From Limnobacter sp. CACIAM 66H1 (GTDB lineage: Bacteria > Pseudomonadota > Gammaproteobacteria > Burkholderiales > Burkholderiaceae_B), in NCBI RefSeq assembly GCF_001601825.1, contig NZ_LUJK01000006.1, forward strand, positions 31,270 through 95,269: DNA of 64,000 bases, read 5' to 3'. This document shows positions 19,485 to 28,737 of the stretch, piece after piece. The translations under genes and the position numbers were made by a program. The notes below the pieces were generated by a model. That model was not told where the DNA came from, did not search any database, and saw only the letters and a list, made by a program, of their open reading frames with translations. How positions within the stretch are numbered: position 1 is the stretch's first letter; each line of letters begins with the position of its first letter.

Positions 19485-20132
19485 ATGACCGCCTTGGCCC
19501 AACCCCAGCACACGCCACAGTATTCTGGCAGCCTGTTTATTGTCAGCGCACCTTCAGGCGCTGGCAAATCCTCGCTGGTGAAAGCGCTTTTGGCCGAGGT
19601 TCAGGGCATTGGTCTTTCCATCTCCAATACCACTCGAAAGGCGCGCCCTGGCGAGGTTGATGGCAAAGACTATCATTTCATCTCCCAGCCCGAGTTCGAA
19701 GCCATCCGAGACCAAGACGGCTTTCTGGAATGGGCCCATGTGCACGGCAACTACTACGGCACATCGCGTTCATGGGTGGAAGGGCAAATGGCAATTGACC
19801 GCGACGTACTTCTGGAAATTGACTGGCAAGGCGCCGAGCAAGTGGTGCGCAAGGTAGAAAACGTCGTGTCGATCTTCATTCTTCCGCCAAGCATCGAAGA
19901 ACTCGAAAAAAGACTGCGCGGACGCGGCACAGACAGTGAAGAGGTAATTTTGAAGAGAATGGGTGCTGCACAACTCGAGATCGAGCAGGCGAGACGCTTT
20001 GATTATGTTATCCTTAATGATGATTTCACACAGGCTCTTTTGGAGCTGAAATCGATCGTCTTCGCATCCCGTTGCCGTTTCAACCAGCAAATGGCGCGCC
20101 ACGGGGCGCAACTCAAAAGTATTGGACTGTAA
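19485..20132 (+). CDS. gmk: Guanylate kinase
   Basis: Phosphorylates GMP to GDP with ATP. The P-loop APSGAGKSS is at about residues 22-30, and the GMP-binding ISNTTRKARPGEVDGKDYHF follows, then DWQGAEQV. The 215-residue product from the ATG at 19485 has normal length; the frame is open to a TTG at 19470. rpoZ follows 9 bp downstream, the common gmk-rpoZ pair. Confidence 0.97.
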   Translation: MTALAQPQHTPQYSGSLFIVSAPSGAGKSSLVKALLAEVQGIGLSISNTTRKARPGEVDGKDYHFISQPEFEAIRDQDGFLEWAHVHGNYYGTSRSWVEGQMAIDRDVLLEIDWQGAEQVVRKVENVVSIFILPPSIEELEKRLRGRGTDSEEVILKRMGAAQLEIEQARRFDYVILNDDFTQALLELKSIVFASRCRFNQQMARHGAQLKSIGL

Positions 20133-20141
20133 GGACACCAG

Positions 20142-20348
20142 ATGGCCCGCATCACCGTTGAAGATTGCTTGAAAAAGATCCCTAACCGTTTCGACATGGC
20201 CCTGTGCGCCACTTACCGCGCCCGCATGCTGGCCCAAGGCCACACACCAAAGGTTAAAGCAGACAAAGACAAGCCCACGGTAACCGCGCTGCGAGAAATC
20301 GCCGCTGGGGAAATCGGCACTGAAATGCTGAAACGCGTGCCCATCTAA
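20142..20348 (+). CDS. rpoZ: RNA polymerase omega subunit
   Basis: Small 68-residue subunit that stabilises the beta' subunit and contributes to ppGpp binding. [19 protein letters not shown] with the conserved [12 protein letters not shown] is the family signature. It is 9 bp after gmk. A strong hairpin follows its stop, separating it from minC. In most relatives spoT comes next; here minCDE intervenes. Confidence 0.97.
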   Translation: MARITVEDCLKKIPNRFDMALCATYRARMLAQGHTPKVKADKDKPTVTALREIAAGEIGTEMLKRVPI

Positions 20349-20370
20349 TCCGGGCGATTGCGAATTCACC

Positions 20371-20402
20371 AAAGCCCGAGTCCGGCATACGGCTCGGGCT
20401 TT
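20371..20402 (+). terminator. Hairpin terminator after rpoZ
   Basis: A perfect 10-bp stem, AAAGCCCGAG (20371-20380) with CTCGGGCTTT (20393-20402), closes over a loop that itself pairs CCG with CGG. Only a short T run follows. It lies 22 bp past the rpoZ stop and directly before minC, so transcription of minCDE probably needs its own promoter or read-through. Confidence 0.75.
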
Positions 20403-20412
20403 GTTCGTAAAA

Positions 20413-21273
20413 TTGACCGAAAACAAGCTGGCTGAAACTCAGAATTTCCGGACCTCGATCACCTTGAACAAACCCTCCTCAGCACCGCTGGACATCAAAT
20501 TTGCCAAAATCAAGGCGGTAACATTCGCCCTGCGCCCTGCACCGCTTCAGGAAAGCCTTGATGCCTTGAAAAAACGCCTGGGGCCAACACCCGGTGTGTA
20601 CTCCGCTGAACCTGCAGTTCTCGATTTCTCTGGCTGGAGCGAAGCCGAACTCGTTGAACATGGCATTGAGTTAAAAGCCTACGCAGAATTGCTTCAAGCC
20701 GCAGGCGTTCTGCTGGTGGAGACACGAGGGCACGGCACCGCCTTGGAATCCCAGGCAGAGGAATTGGGCATTCGTTTCGAGACCGGCCAGGCCGATCAGG
20801 CTGAACCTGAACAAGAGCCGCTGCCAGTGCAAGCCGATGCCCCAAGCGCAGCGGCAAAACCCGACACTGAACCCGGGCTCATTCAGGCGAATCACCCCGC
20901 AGTGCCCAATTTTGACAATGCCCGCCGAACCATGGTGATCGACCAATCCGTCCGCAGCGGTCAAAAAATTTATGCCCAGGGGGCAGACCTGATCGTCATG
21001 GGGCAGGTGTCGGCTGGTGCTGAAGTCATCGCCGATGGCAATGTGCACGTTTACGGAGTGTTGCGCGGCCGCGCCTTGGCCGGTGCAGCGGGCGACAATC
21101 AAGCCAGAATTATCTCCACCTGTTTTGAAGCAGAATTGGTGGCCGTGGCTGGTTACTATTTGACATTCGAGGGCGGTTTTCCCGAGGAGAACCGTTCCAA
21201 ACCTACATTAATTCATCTTGACCATGGCACTGAGCCGGCAGCATTGCGACTCAAAGCCATCAACATCCGCTAG
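20413..21273 (+). CDS. minC: Septum site-determining protein MinC
   Basis: Inhibitor of FtsZ ring assembly, recruited to the membrane by MinD. The N-terminal FtsZ-interacting domain (KAVTFALRPAPLQESLDALK...) is joined by a long acidic/Pro-Ala linker (about 125-165) to the C-terminal beta-helix that binds MinD (IYAQGADLIVMGQVSAGAEV, then HVYGVLRGRALAGA). No ATG lies near the expected start; TTG codons at 20401, 20413 and 20463 are candidates. I give 20413 because 20401 falls inside the rpoZ terminator. First gene of minCDE; minD starts 10 bp after its stop. Confidence 0.9.
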   Translation: MTENKLAETQNFRTSITLNKPSSAPLDIKFAKIKAVTFALRPAPLQESLDALKKRLGPTPGVYSAEPAVLDFSGWSEAELVEHGIELKAYAELLQAAGVLLVETRGHGTALESQAEELGIRFETGQADQAEPEQEPLPVQADAPSAAAKPDTEPGLIQANHPAVPNFDNARRTMVIDQSVRSGQKIYAQGADLIVMGQVSAGAEVIADGNVHVYGVLRGRALAGAAGDNQARIISTCFEAELVAVAGYYLTFEGGFPEENRSKPTLIHLDHGTEPAALRLKAINIR

Positions 21274-21283
21274 GAGACCATTT

Positions 21284-22096
21284 GTGAGTCGAGTCATTGT
21301 TGTTACATCCGGTAAGGGTGGCGTTGGTAAAACAACCACCAGCGCAAGTTTTTCCGCAGGCCTGGCCTTGCGTGGTTTTAAAACAGTGGTAATCGACTTT
21401 GACGTGGGTTTGCGAAACCTTGACCTGATCATGGGTTGCGAGCGCCGGGTGGTCTATGACCTGGTCAACGTGATTAACGGTGAAGCAAGCCTTCAGCAAA
21501 CTTTGATCAAAGACAAGCACTGCCCCATGCTGTCAATTCTTCCAGCCTCTCAGACACGCGACAAAGACGCCTTGACCGAGGAAGGTGTGGAAAAAGTGAT
21601 CAAAGACCTGATCGAAATGGGATTTGAATACATTGTGTGCGACAGCCCTGCTGGCATTGAGCGTGGCGCCGTGATGGCCCTGACCTTTGCCGACGAGGCC
21701 ATTGTGGTGACTAACCCGGAAGTGTCTTCCGTTCGGGATTCAGACCGCATCATTGGCATTTTGCAAGCCAAGAGCAAACGCGCCAAGGAGGGCGGTGAGC
21801 CGGTGAAAGAACACCTGCTGATTACACGATACTCCGCCAAGCGCGCCGCTGATGGGGAAATGCTGAGCTACACCGACGTGGCCGACCTGCTTCGCGTGCC
21901 TTTGCTCGGTGTGATCCCTGAAAGCGAAACTGTATTGCAGGCCTCAAACCAGGGCATGCCGGTGATTCACGCCGAAGAAAATGATGCCGCCTTGGCCTAC
22001 CAAGACTGTATCTCACGTTTCCTGGGCGAAACCAAACCACTGCGTTTTGTAGACTATGAAAAGCCAAGTCTGCTCAAGCGCCTGTTCGGAGGCTAA
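21284..22096 (+). CDS. minD: Septum site-determining ATPase MinD
   Basis: Membrane-associated ATPase that carries MinC and oscillates with MinE. The deviant Walker A motif KGGVGKT is at residues 11-17, and [20 protein letters not shown] follows. The C-terminal [10 protein letters not shown] is the amphipathic membrane-targeting helix. I take the GTG at 21284 because GGAGA lies before it and the protein then begins [13 protein letters not shown]; 270 residues. Four bases separate it from minE. Confidence 0.97.
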   Translation: MSRVIVVTSGKGGVGKTTTSASFSAGLALRGFKTVVIDFDVGLRNLDLIMGCERRVVYDLVNVINGEASLQQTLIKDKHCPMLSILPASQTRDKDALTEEGVEKVIKDLIEMGFEYIVCDSPAGIERGAVMALTFADEAIVVTNPEVSSVRDSDRIIGILQAKSKRAKEGGEPVKEHLLITRYSAKRAADGEMLSYTDVADLLRVPLLGVIPESETVLQASNQGMPVIHAEENDAALAYQDCISRFLGETKPLRFVDYEKPSLLKRLFGG

Positions 22097-22100
22097 GACC

Positions 22101-22355
22101 ATGTCACTACTGAGCATGCTGTTTGGCGAAAAGAAAAAATCGGCCAATGTTGCAAAAGAACGACTGTCTTTGATCATTGCACGCGAGCGTGTAGACCAGG
22201 ACGGCCCCGACTTTTTGCCCCAAATGCGGGACGAATTGATGCAAGTGATCGCCAAATACGTCAAGATTGACCAAGAAGACGTGAAGTTTAACCTTCAAAA
22301 ACAAGGCAATATGGAGATGTTGGAAGTCAATATCGTCTTGCCGGACCAGAAGTAA
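22101..22355 (+). CDS. minE: Cell division topological specificity factor MinE
   Basis: Stimulates the MinD ATPase and keeps MinC from mid-cell. It is 84 residues from the ATG at 22101 ([20 protein letters not shown]). The N-terminal amphipathic helix and the anti-MinCD region [12 protein letters not shown] are clear, followed by the dimerisation beta-strand domain ([20 protein letters not shown]). Third gene of minCDE. Confidence 0.96.
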   Translation: MSLLSMLFGEKKKSANVAKERLSLIIARERVDQDGPDFLPQMRDELMQVIAKYVKIDQEDVKFNLQKQGNMEMLEVNIVLPDQK

Positions 22356-22402
22356 GACTGCACAATAGAAGATCGTAGTTTTAGTTGTAACAGTGGTACA
22401 AA

Positions 22403-24643
22403 ATGCGGGGGGCAATGCAAGCCAGAGAACTTCAACCTGAGCCAAACCGACCCGATGTGGTCTCTATCGCACAGCTTATTGGACTAGCCTCGACATATTT
22501 GCCAGAGGCTGAGATCCGGCGCGTTCGCGAGGCTTACAAGTTTTCTGACGTTGCGCACTTGGGGCAGTTTCGTGCAACGGGTGAACCCTACGTGACCCAT
22601 CCCATTGCGGTGGCCGAGCTTTGTGCCAGTTGGCGCCTGGACAGCCAAGCCATTCAAGCCGCCCTGCTTCATGATGTGATGGAGGACTCGGGCACCACCA
22701 AGGAGGACCTGATTGAGCGCTTCGGCGGATCAGTGGCTGATTTGGTTGATGGGCTTTCAAAACTCGACAAAATGGAGTTTTCTTCCCGGGAAGAAGCTCA
22801 GGCCGAAAACTTCCGCAAAATGCTGTTGGCCATGGCCCGAGACTTGCGGGTCATTCTGGTGAAGTTGGCAGACCGTTTGCACAATATGCGAACGCTCGAC
22901 ATCATGAGTCCCGCCAAAAAACGCCGCATTGCTCTAGAAACCCTCGAAATTTATGCTCCCATCGCCCATCGACTGGGCTTGAATGAAATTTTCCGCGAAC
23001 TGCAAGAACTCAGCTTCCAGCATGCTTACCCCATGCGCTATGAGGTGCTGAAGAAAGCGGTGTTGGCAGCACGGGGCAACCGTCGTGAAGTGGTGGGCAA
23101 AATTCTGGAAGCTGTGGAGAAATGCCTGAGCGACGCCAACATTGAATGCCAGGTGTATGGCCGGGAAAAGGCCTTGTACGGTATTTACCGCAAAATGATT
23201 GAAAAACGCCTGAGCTTTTCCCAGGTGCTGGATGTGTACGGTTTCCGCGTTGTGGTGAAAGACATGCCTGGTTGTTACATGGCCATGGGCATGTTGCACC
23301 AACTGTTCAAGCCGGTACCGGGCAAGTTCAAGGACTACATCGCCATTCCAAAACTGAACGGCTACCAAAGCCTGCACACCACCTTGCTGGGTCCATACGG
23401 TACACCGGTCGAATTTCAAATTCGCACTGAAGAAATGCACCAGGTGGCGGAAAAAGGTGTGGCCTCACATTGGCTGTACAAAGGCGAAGGTGAGGCACTC
23501 AATACCATTCAAACGCAAACCCACCGCCTGTTACAAAGCCTGCTTGACATTCAAAACCAGACCGGCGATTCGGCCGAGTTTCTGGAACACATCAAGGTAG
23601 ACCTGTTCCCGGACGCCGTATATGTATTCACCCCGAACGGCAAGATCATGAGCCTGCCGAGGGGTGCAACGGTGGTCGACTTTGCCTACGCAGTACACAC
23701 CGATGTGGGCAACCATTGCGTGGCTGCACGCGTGAACCAGGTGATTGAGCCATTGCGTACCATTCTGAAGAGTGGTGATGTGGTCGAAATTATTACCGCG
23801 CCTCACAGCCGTCCCAATCCGGTCTGGCTGGGTTTTGTGCGTTCAGGCAAAGCGCGCTCCGAGATTCGGCACTATTTGAAGTCGATGAACCTTGAGGAAA
23901 CCGTGCGCCTGGGAAGCCGGTTGTTGGAGCAGGCGCTTGAGGCAGACCAAATCAAATTGGATAACCTGAGCAATGAGGTTTGGGACCGCTTGCTGAAGGA
24001 TTCACAAGTCAGCACCCGTGACGAGTTGCTGGCTGATATTGGCGCGGGTCGGCGTGTGGCACCGGTGGTGGCTCGCCGAGTACTCATTGCTTTGGGAAGA
24101 GCCGACGCCAGAGTGGACGCGCCTTCGGGCAACCAGGGGGAGGCCCGTGCACCCATCATGATTCACGGTGGCGAAGGCATGTCGGTTCAACGCGCGCCCT
24201 GCTGCCTGCCCATTCCCGGTGACAATATTATTGGCTATGTGCGCAAGGGCTCAGGCTTGATCATTCACACCGATGAATGCGAAACAGCCCGCAAACAGAT
24301 TCGCAAGGAACCGGAGCGCTGGACCGATGTTCAATGGTCACCCGAAATTACCCGCCCATTTGATGTAAATGTAGATTTGCAGGCGGTGAACGAGAAAGGC
24401 GCACTGGCCACGATCGCGGCCACTTTGTCAGACGCAGGTGCCAACATCACCAACCTGACGATGAGTGATGAAACGGCCTACCGCAAATTGCTGCATTTCA
24501 CCATTCAGGTGACTGACCGTGTGCACTTGGCGCGCATTTTGATGGCCTTGCGCAGGCTTGAATACGTGGAGCGTGTGACCCGTGTGAAGGGCCGGGCTTT
24601 TGCAAAGGTGCGTTTGCCCGTGGCAGACACGGCGACACACTAA
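22403..24643 (+). CDS. spoT: Bifunctional (p)ppGpp synthetase/hydrolase SpoT (RelA/SpoT family)
   Basis: Makes and degrades the alarmone (p)ppGpp. The 746-residue protein has an HD hydrolase domain (ALLHDVMEDSG near 90, then LADRLHNMRTLD), a synthetase domain (GFRVVVKDMPGCYMAMGMLH, then YQSLHTTLLGPYG), a TGS domain (VYVFTPNGKIMSLPRGATVV) and a C-terminal ACT domain (KGALATIAATLSDAGANITN). An intact HD motif supports hydrolase activity. It follows minE by 47 bp. Its stop is immediately followed by the repeat element at 24.6 kb. Confidence 0.97.
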   Translation: MRGAMQARELQPEPNRPDVVSIAQLIGLASTYLPEAEIRRVREAYKFSDVAHLGQFRATGEPYVTHPIAVAELCASWRLDSQAIQAALLHDVMEDSGTTKEDLIERFGGSVADLVDGLSKLDKMEFSSREEAQAENFRKMLLAMARDLRVILVKLADRLHNMRTLDIMSPAKKRRIALETLEIYAPIAHRLGLNEIFRELQELSFQHAYPMRYEVLKKAVLAARGNRREVVGKILEAVEKCLSDANIECQVYGREKALYGIYRKMIEKRLSFSQVLDVYGFRVVVKDMPGCYMAMGMLHQLFKPVPGKFKDYIAIPKLNGYQSLHTTLLGPYGTPVEFQIRTEEMHQVAEKGVASHWLYKGEGEALNTIQTQTHRLLQSLLDIQNQTGDSAEFLEHIKVDLFPDAVYVFTPNGKIMSLPRGATVVDFAYAVHTDVGNHCVAARVNQVIEPLRTILKSGDVVEIITAPHSRPNPVWLGFVRSGKARSEIRHYLKSMNLEETVRLGSRLLEQALEADQIKLDNLSNEVWDRLLKDSQVSTRDELLADIGAGRRVAPVVARRVLIALGRADARVDAPSGNQGEARAPIMIHGGEGMSVQRAPCCLPIPGDNIIGYVRKGSGLIIHTDECETARKQIRKEPERWTDVQWSPEITRPFDVNVDLQAVNEKGALATIAATLSDAGANITNLTMSDETAYRKLLHFTIQVTDRVHLARILMALRRLEYVERVTRVKGRAFAKVRLPVADTATH

Positions 24644-25200
24644 TCGGCTTGGGTTCCGATCTCTTGTCGTTCTTGATCGCCCACTCGGCTTGGGTTCCGC
24701 TCTCTCGCCAGAAAACCTGTATTTCCCTTTTTGATATTCACCCTGACTCACCTCGCTCGGCAAAAAGGCGGGCCGAGTCTCGGTGCCGGCCCATGGCCGA
24801 CCGTGGCGGGTGAATTCAAACGGGCAGGTTTTCTTGAAGGCGAGGCGATCGAAACACCGCCGCCGATTGGGCACCAAACACAGCTGCGAGTTACGTGGTG
24901 GTGGCGAAGCGCCGTGCGGGACTGGCTGGGAGCTGAACTTGCAGATGAGCGCACTCTGCGGGTTTGAGCCAACTCGGCAGTGGGATTGCTTGGGGAGCAC
25001 TTCAAGAAAACCGCCCCGTTTGAGTGGATTCGCAGCGCTCGGCTACAAGCCGACACCGAGACTCGGCCCGCCTTTTTGCCGAGCGAGGTGAGCAAGAATC
25101 CATTCAAAAAGGGATCCAGCGGTTTTCTGTGCGGAACAAGTAACCCACGCCGAGTTGGCCAGAAACCGCAACGGTGACCATTCAAGTTCAGCTCGCAGTC
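24644..25200. repeat. Structured intergenic repeat element, copy A
   Basis: A 557-bp gene-free element between convergent spoT and greB. It opens with two diverged direct repeats of GGCTTGGGTTCCGATCTC (TTGGG at 24649 and 24690). A 39-bp perfect inverted repeat is at 24747-24785 and 25054-25092, and looser pairing extends inward to about 24838 and 25001, so the element could fold into a long hairpin. The block 24686-24872 matches copy B (32790-32976) at 185 of 187 positions. The core also recurs in copy C. Open frames inside look like by-products. Origin and function unknown. Confidence 0.9.
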
Positions 25201-25206
25201 ACCCAG

Positions 25207-25764
25207 TCAATCGATCACATACCGCACTTCGACAATCTCAAGCTCATCACGCCCTGCAGGTGTCATCAATTGCACAACATCGCCCTCTTTTGCTTTCAAC
25301 AACGCACGCGCCACCGGAGAAATCCAGCTGATGTGACCCTTGGCAGTGTCTACCTCATCAACGCCCACTATTTTTACAGTCAGTTCCTCACCTTTTGAAT
25401 TGATGTAGGTGACTGTAGCGCCGAAGAAAATACTCTCAAGTTCCTGCTGCGTGGCGGGGTCTACCACCTCTGCAATTTCAGTGCGCTTGGTAAGAAAACG
25501 AATTCGGCGATCAATTTCACGCAGGCGTTTTTTGCCGTACAGGTAATCTCCATTCTCGGAGCGATCCCCATTGGACGCCGCCCAAGACACCACAGACACC
25601 ACTTCGGGCCTCTCGGTTTTCACAAGATGGGTAAGTTCGTCGCGCAAGCGGCGGTAACCTTTGGGTGTGATGTAATTTTTCAAGCCTTGAGGCAAGGCCG
25701 GGCTCGCATCGGGACCGTCGTCCTCGAATTCTGAATCGTTTTCTTTGGTGAAAGCTTTGCTCAT
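25207..25764 (-). CDS. greB: Transcription elongation factor GreB
   Basis: Rescues backtracked RNA polymerase by stimulating transcript cleavage. The 185-residue protein has the Gre coiled coil with acidic tip (ASNGDRSENGDYLYGKKRLR, about 85-105) and the C-terminal FKBP-like domain (GHISWISPVARALLKAKEGD). An N-terminal extension of about 30 residues (KENDSEFEDDGPDASPALPQ) precedes the Gre domain. It converges on spoT across copy A of the repeat element. Confidence 0.95.
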   Translation of the reverse strand: MSKAFTKENDSEFEDDGPDASPALPQGLKNYITPKGYRRLRDELTHLVKTERPEVVSVVSWAASNGDRSENGDYLYGKKRLREIDRRIRFLTKRTEIAEVVDPATQQELESIFFGATVTYINSKGEELTVKIVGVDEVDTAKGHISWISPVARALLKAKEGDVVQLMTPAGRDELEIVEVRYVID

Positions 25765-25866
25765 GTCTTTTCTCGTGAATTGCCCGACTAGACAGCCTCA
25801 GCAGAAGTGTGCAGGATACAGGAAAGCGGTCGTTTCTTTGCCAATCACACCATCATAAATCCTTCA

Positions 25867-27585
25867 ATGACGACAGAACAGGAAGCGCCAAGAATCATTG
25901 TTGTCGACGACAGCGACGATGACTTTCTTTTGATCAAGCGGCAGCTGACAAAAACCTGGCACACCGCCGTTGTCCGGCATGCCCATAGCGAGGAAACGCT
26001 GAGAACAACACTGGATGACCTCGAACCCGACCTGGTGATCTGCGACTATTCCATGCCTCAACTGACGCACGACAGAGCCATCGAGATGGTTCAGACCCTG
26101 CGACCTGAAACACCCATGATTCTGCTTTCTGGACTGGCCAGCGACGCCCTGGGTGTACAAGCCATGCATGAAGGAGTGCGCGACTATGTGGAAAAATCCA
26201 AACCCGAGCGCCTGATTCCGGCCGTCCGCCGGGAAATACACACTCACCGGCTTCGCCGGGAAAAACTATTGCTTGAACAGGCCCACAGGCGGGCAGTCTA
26301 CTTTGATGCAGCCACCGGTTTTTTGAACCGCCAAGGATTGGTAAAAACCCTCTCTGGTCTAAGCACAAATTCTGGTGAGGACAATGACCTGTGCCTGTTG
26401 AGCGTGAACGTGTCGAGAAACCAGGCACGCCGCCCTGAGGTGGACCCACGCATCCGGCGCAACATGCTGGAAAAGATTGTGGAACGGATTCGGGACACCT
26501 TCAAACAGGACATTCTCTGTCGATGGTCTGACAATGTGCTGGTGGTGTTAACCAACAAGCTGGACTGGAATGCGGACAACACTTCGGTGGCGGATACCCT
26601 GTGTGAGTTTGAGGCGAACCTGAACCGCGTATTTACTGTTGACAACATTGCAGTGCGGCCCAATATGCGTTTGGGGCTGGCGCGCCCCGGCGTGCATGGT
26701 CAACATGCAGCCGAGCTGGTCACGCATGCGCAGTCGGTGGCGCATGTGATCGAATCGCGCGGCTTGGAACTGTTGAATGTTCTGGATGCGGAAATCCATG
26801 ACCTCGCCAAACGCCGAAAAACGATTGAACTGGGCTTGGCCAAAGGGATTGAAAGCAACGAACTGGTGTTGGACTTTCAGCCGATTGAAGATCTTAAAAC
26901 GGGCCGTATTTGCGGTCTTGAGGCCTTGGTGAGATGGACCCACCCCGAATTGGGTCGGATCATGCCAAGCGAGTTTATTGGCGTTGCCGAAGATTCAGGC
27001 TTGATTGATGCACTGGGTGACTGGGTGATTGAATCGAGCAGCAAAAAAGTGCTGGAGTTGCATCAACAAGGGCACATGCTCTGGTGCGCGGTCAATTGCT
27101 CGGCGGGGCAATTGCTGAACCCGGAGTTTCCGGCCAAAGCCCAACAAACCATTCGCCATGCAGGGCTTGATCCCAAGTGGATTGAGTTTGAAGTCACCGA
27201 ATCGGCAGCAATCGATGACATGAGCCGCACCGTGGACGCGCTCAAGAAACTGAAGGCGCAGGGTTCGCAAATTGCCATGGATGATTTTGGTACTGGCTAT
27301 GCTTCGCTGAACTACTTGCGCCAACTGCCCGTGGATGTCCTGAAAATCGACAAAAGCTTTGTGATGGATTTGCTCGAGGACAAAAACAGCCACATGATTG
27401 TAAAAGCCGTGATTGACCTTGCGCATGCATTGGGCCTGATTGTGCATGCTGAGGGGATTGAAACTGCAGAGCAGCGCGAGAGCCTGATCCAGATGGGATG
27501 CGACAGGCTTCAAGGCTATTGGTTTTCGCGTCCTATGGACCTGGAGAGCCTGAAAAACTGGCTCAACAAGACCGGGCTTCAGTGA
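25867..27585 (+). CDS. Response regulator with degenerate GGDEF and intact EAL domain
   Basis: Predicted cyclic-di-GMP phosphodiesterase of 572 residues. A receiver domain (IIVVDDSDDDF; phosphoacceptor Asp60 in LVICDYSMPQ) is followed by a GGDEF-like domain whose signature is replaced by RWSDNVLVV, so it should not synthesise c-di-GMP. The EAL domain retains the key residues: GLEALVRW, VNCSAGQL, FEVTES, DDFGTGYASLNYL, KIDKSF and HAEGIE. I start at the ATG at 25867; an upstream TTG-type frame start exists at 25807. Lowering c-di-GMP would favour motility, which fits the adjacent chemotaxis genes. Confidence 0.92.
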   Translation: MTTEQEAPRIIVVDDSDDDFLLIKRQLTKTWHTAVVRHAHSEETLRTTLDDLEPDLVICDYSMPQLTHDRAIEMVQTLRPETPMILLSGLASDALGVQAMHEGVRDYVEKSKPERLIPAVRREIHTHRLRREKLLLEQAHRRAVYFDAATGFLNRQGLVKTLSGLSTNSGEDNDLCLLSVNVSRNQARRPEVDPRIRRNMLEKIVERIRDTFKQDILCRWSDNVLVVLTNKLDWNADNTSVADTLCEFEANLNRVFTVDNIAVRPNMRLGLARPGVHGQHAAELVTHAQSVAHVIESRGLELLNVLDAEIHDLAKRRKTIELGLAKGIESNELVLDFQPIEDLKTGRICGLEALVRWTHPELGRIMPSEFIGVAEDSGLIDALGDWVIESSSKKVLELHQQGHMLWCAVNCSAGQLLNPEFPAKAQQTIRHAGLDPKWIEFEVTESAAIDDMSRTVDALKKLKAQGSQIAMDDFGTGYASLNYLRQLPVDVLKIDKSFVMDLLEDKNSHMIVKAVIDLAHALGLIVHAEGIETAEQRESLIQMGCDRLQGYWFSRPMDLESLKNWLNKTGLQ

Positions 27586-27586
27586 G

Positions 27587-28726
27587 TTAGATGCGAACGG
27601 CTGAACGTCCGCCGATTTTCGAGAGGTAATCAAGCAGACGCTTGGCGATCATGTTCAGTGGCACCACCTCATCGGCGGCACCCAGGGCGATTGCTTCGCG
27701 CGGCATGCCGAATACCACGGAGCTGGCCTCGTCCTGGCAAATATTGTAGGAACCCGCTTTTTTCATGTCAGCCATGGCCTGTGCACCGTCTTTGCCCATC
27801 CCGGTAAGCATGATGCCCACGATATTGCGTGGCGAGACTTCCTGGCCTGACTTGAACAGCACTTCCACCGACGGGCGATGACGGTTGACCGGCTCAGAAT
27901 CCGAAAGCTGACAAATGTAGTTGGCACCACTTCGCCCCAACAACAGGTGTTTGTCACCTGGCGCGATGTAGGCATGACCTGGCAACACGCGCTCACCGTG
28001 CACGGCTTCTTTCACAGTGATGTTGCACACCTGGTTTAAACGATCTGCAAAGCTTTTGGTAAAACCGGCAGGCATGTGTTGAGTGATCAAAATCGCAGGG
28101 CTGTCTTTGGGCAGTTGCTCCAGAATGACTCGAATGGCTTCGGTGCCGCCAGTAGATGAACCGATCAATACCAGCTTCTCAGTGGCTGCAAAGCGGTTGC
28201 CAAGTGCATTGTTGGTGGGCACGGGCTTGGCCGCCTCGGCAGGAACAACCATGCCGGTCACCGGATCAGTTTGCGCTGCTGCTGGTTGAACAGCAGACTT
28301 TGGGGGCAGCCGGTTCAGACGAAAACGCGCAGCATAGGCGGCACGAATTTTGTCGGTAATTTCGTTGGCATAATCGATCATGCCTTGGCTGATGTCCAGT
28401 TTGGGTTTGGTCACGAAATCAACTGCTCCAAGTTCAAGGGCGCGGAAGGTTACATCGGTTCCACGTTCGGTCAGTGTAGACACCATCAACACCGGCGTGG
28501 GCCGCAAACGCATGATTTTTTCAAGAAACTCAATGCCATCCATTTTTGGCATTTCAATGTCGAGTGTAATCACATCGGGATTGAATTTCTTGATTTGATC
28601 TCTGGCGATGAATGGATCGGGTGCCGTGGCCACGGTCTCCATGTCGCGCTGTGAATTGATGATCTTGCTCATCAGGTTTCGGATCAAGGCCGAGTCGTCT
28701 ACCACCAACACTTTGATTTTGTTCAT
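27587..28726 (-). CDS. cheB: Protein-glutamate methylesterase CheB
   Basis: Removes methyl groups from chemoreceptors. The 379-residue protein has a receiver domain ([15 protein letters not shown]; Asp56 in [12 protein letters not shown]), a linker with Ala/Pro-rich sequence (about 145-175), and the esterase domain with catalytic Ser in [11 protein letters not shown], His in TQHMPAGFT and Asp in [10 protein letters not shown]. Last gene of cheR-cheD-cheB, 11 bp after cheD. It converges with the EAL gene one base away. Confidence 0.97.
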   Translation of the reverse strand: MNKIKVLVVDDSALIRNLMSKIINSQRDMETVATAPDPFIARDQIKKFNPDVITLDIEMPKMDGIEFLEKIMRLRPTPVLMVSTLTERGTDVTFRALELGAVDFVTKPKLDISQGMIDYANEITDKIRAAYAARFRLNRLPPKSAVQPAAAQTDPVTGMVVPAEAAKPVPTNNALGNRFAATEKLVLIGSSTGGTEAIRVILEQLPKDSPAILITQHMPAGFTKSFADRLNQVCNITVKEAVHGERVLPGHAYIAPGDKHLLLGRSGANYICQLSDSEPVNRHRPSVEVLFKSGQEVSPRNIVGIMLTGMGKDGAQAMADMKKAGSYNICQDEASSVVFGMPREAIALGAADEVVPLNMIAKRLLDYLSKIGGRSAVRI

Positions 28727-28737
28727 CTCACTGGCCC

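Noticed and set aside
24731..24967. Open frame in copy A (and its twin at 32751-32981) as a small gene family
   Set aside because: The frames exist because the DNA is nearly identical; they cross the inverted repeat, have several alternative frames of similar length and no ribosome sites.
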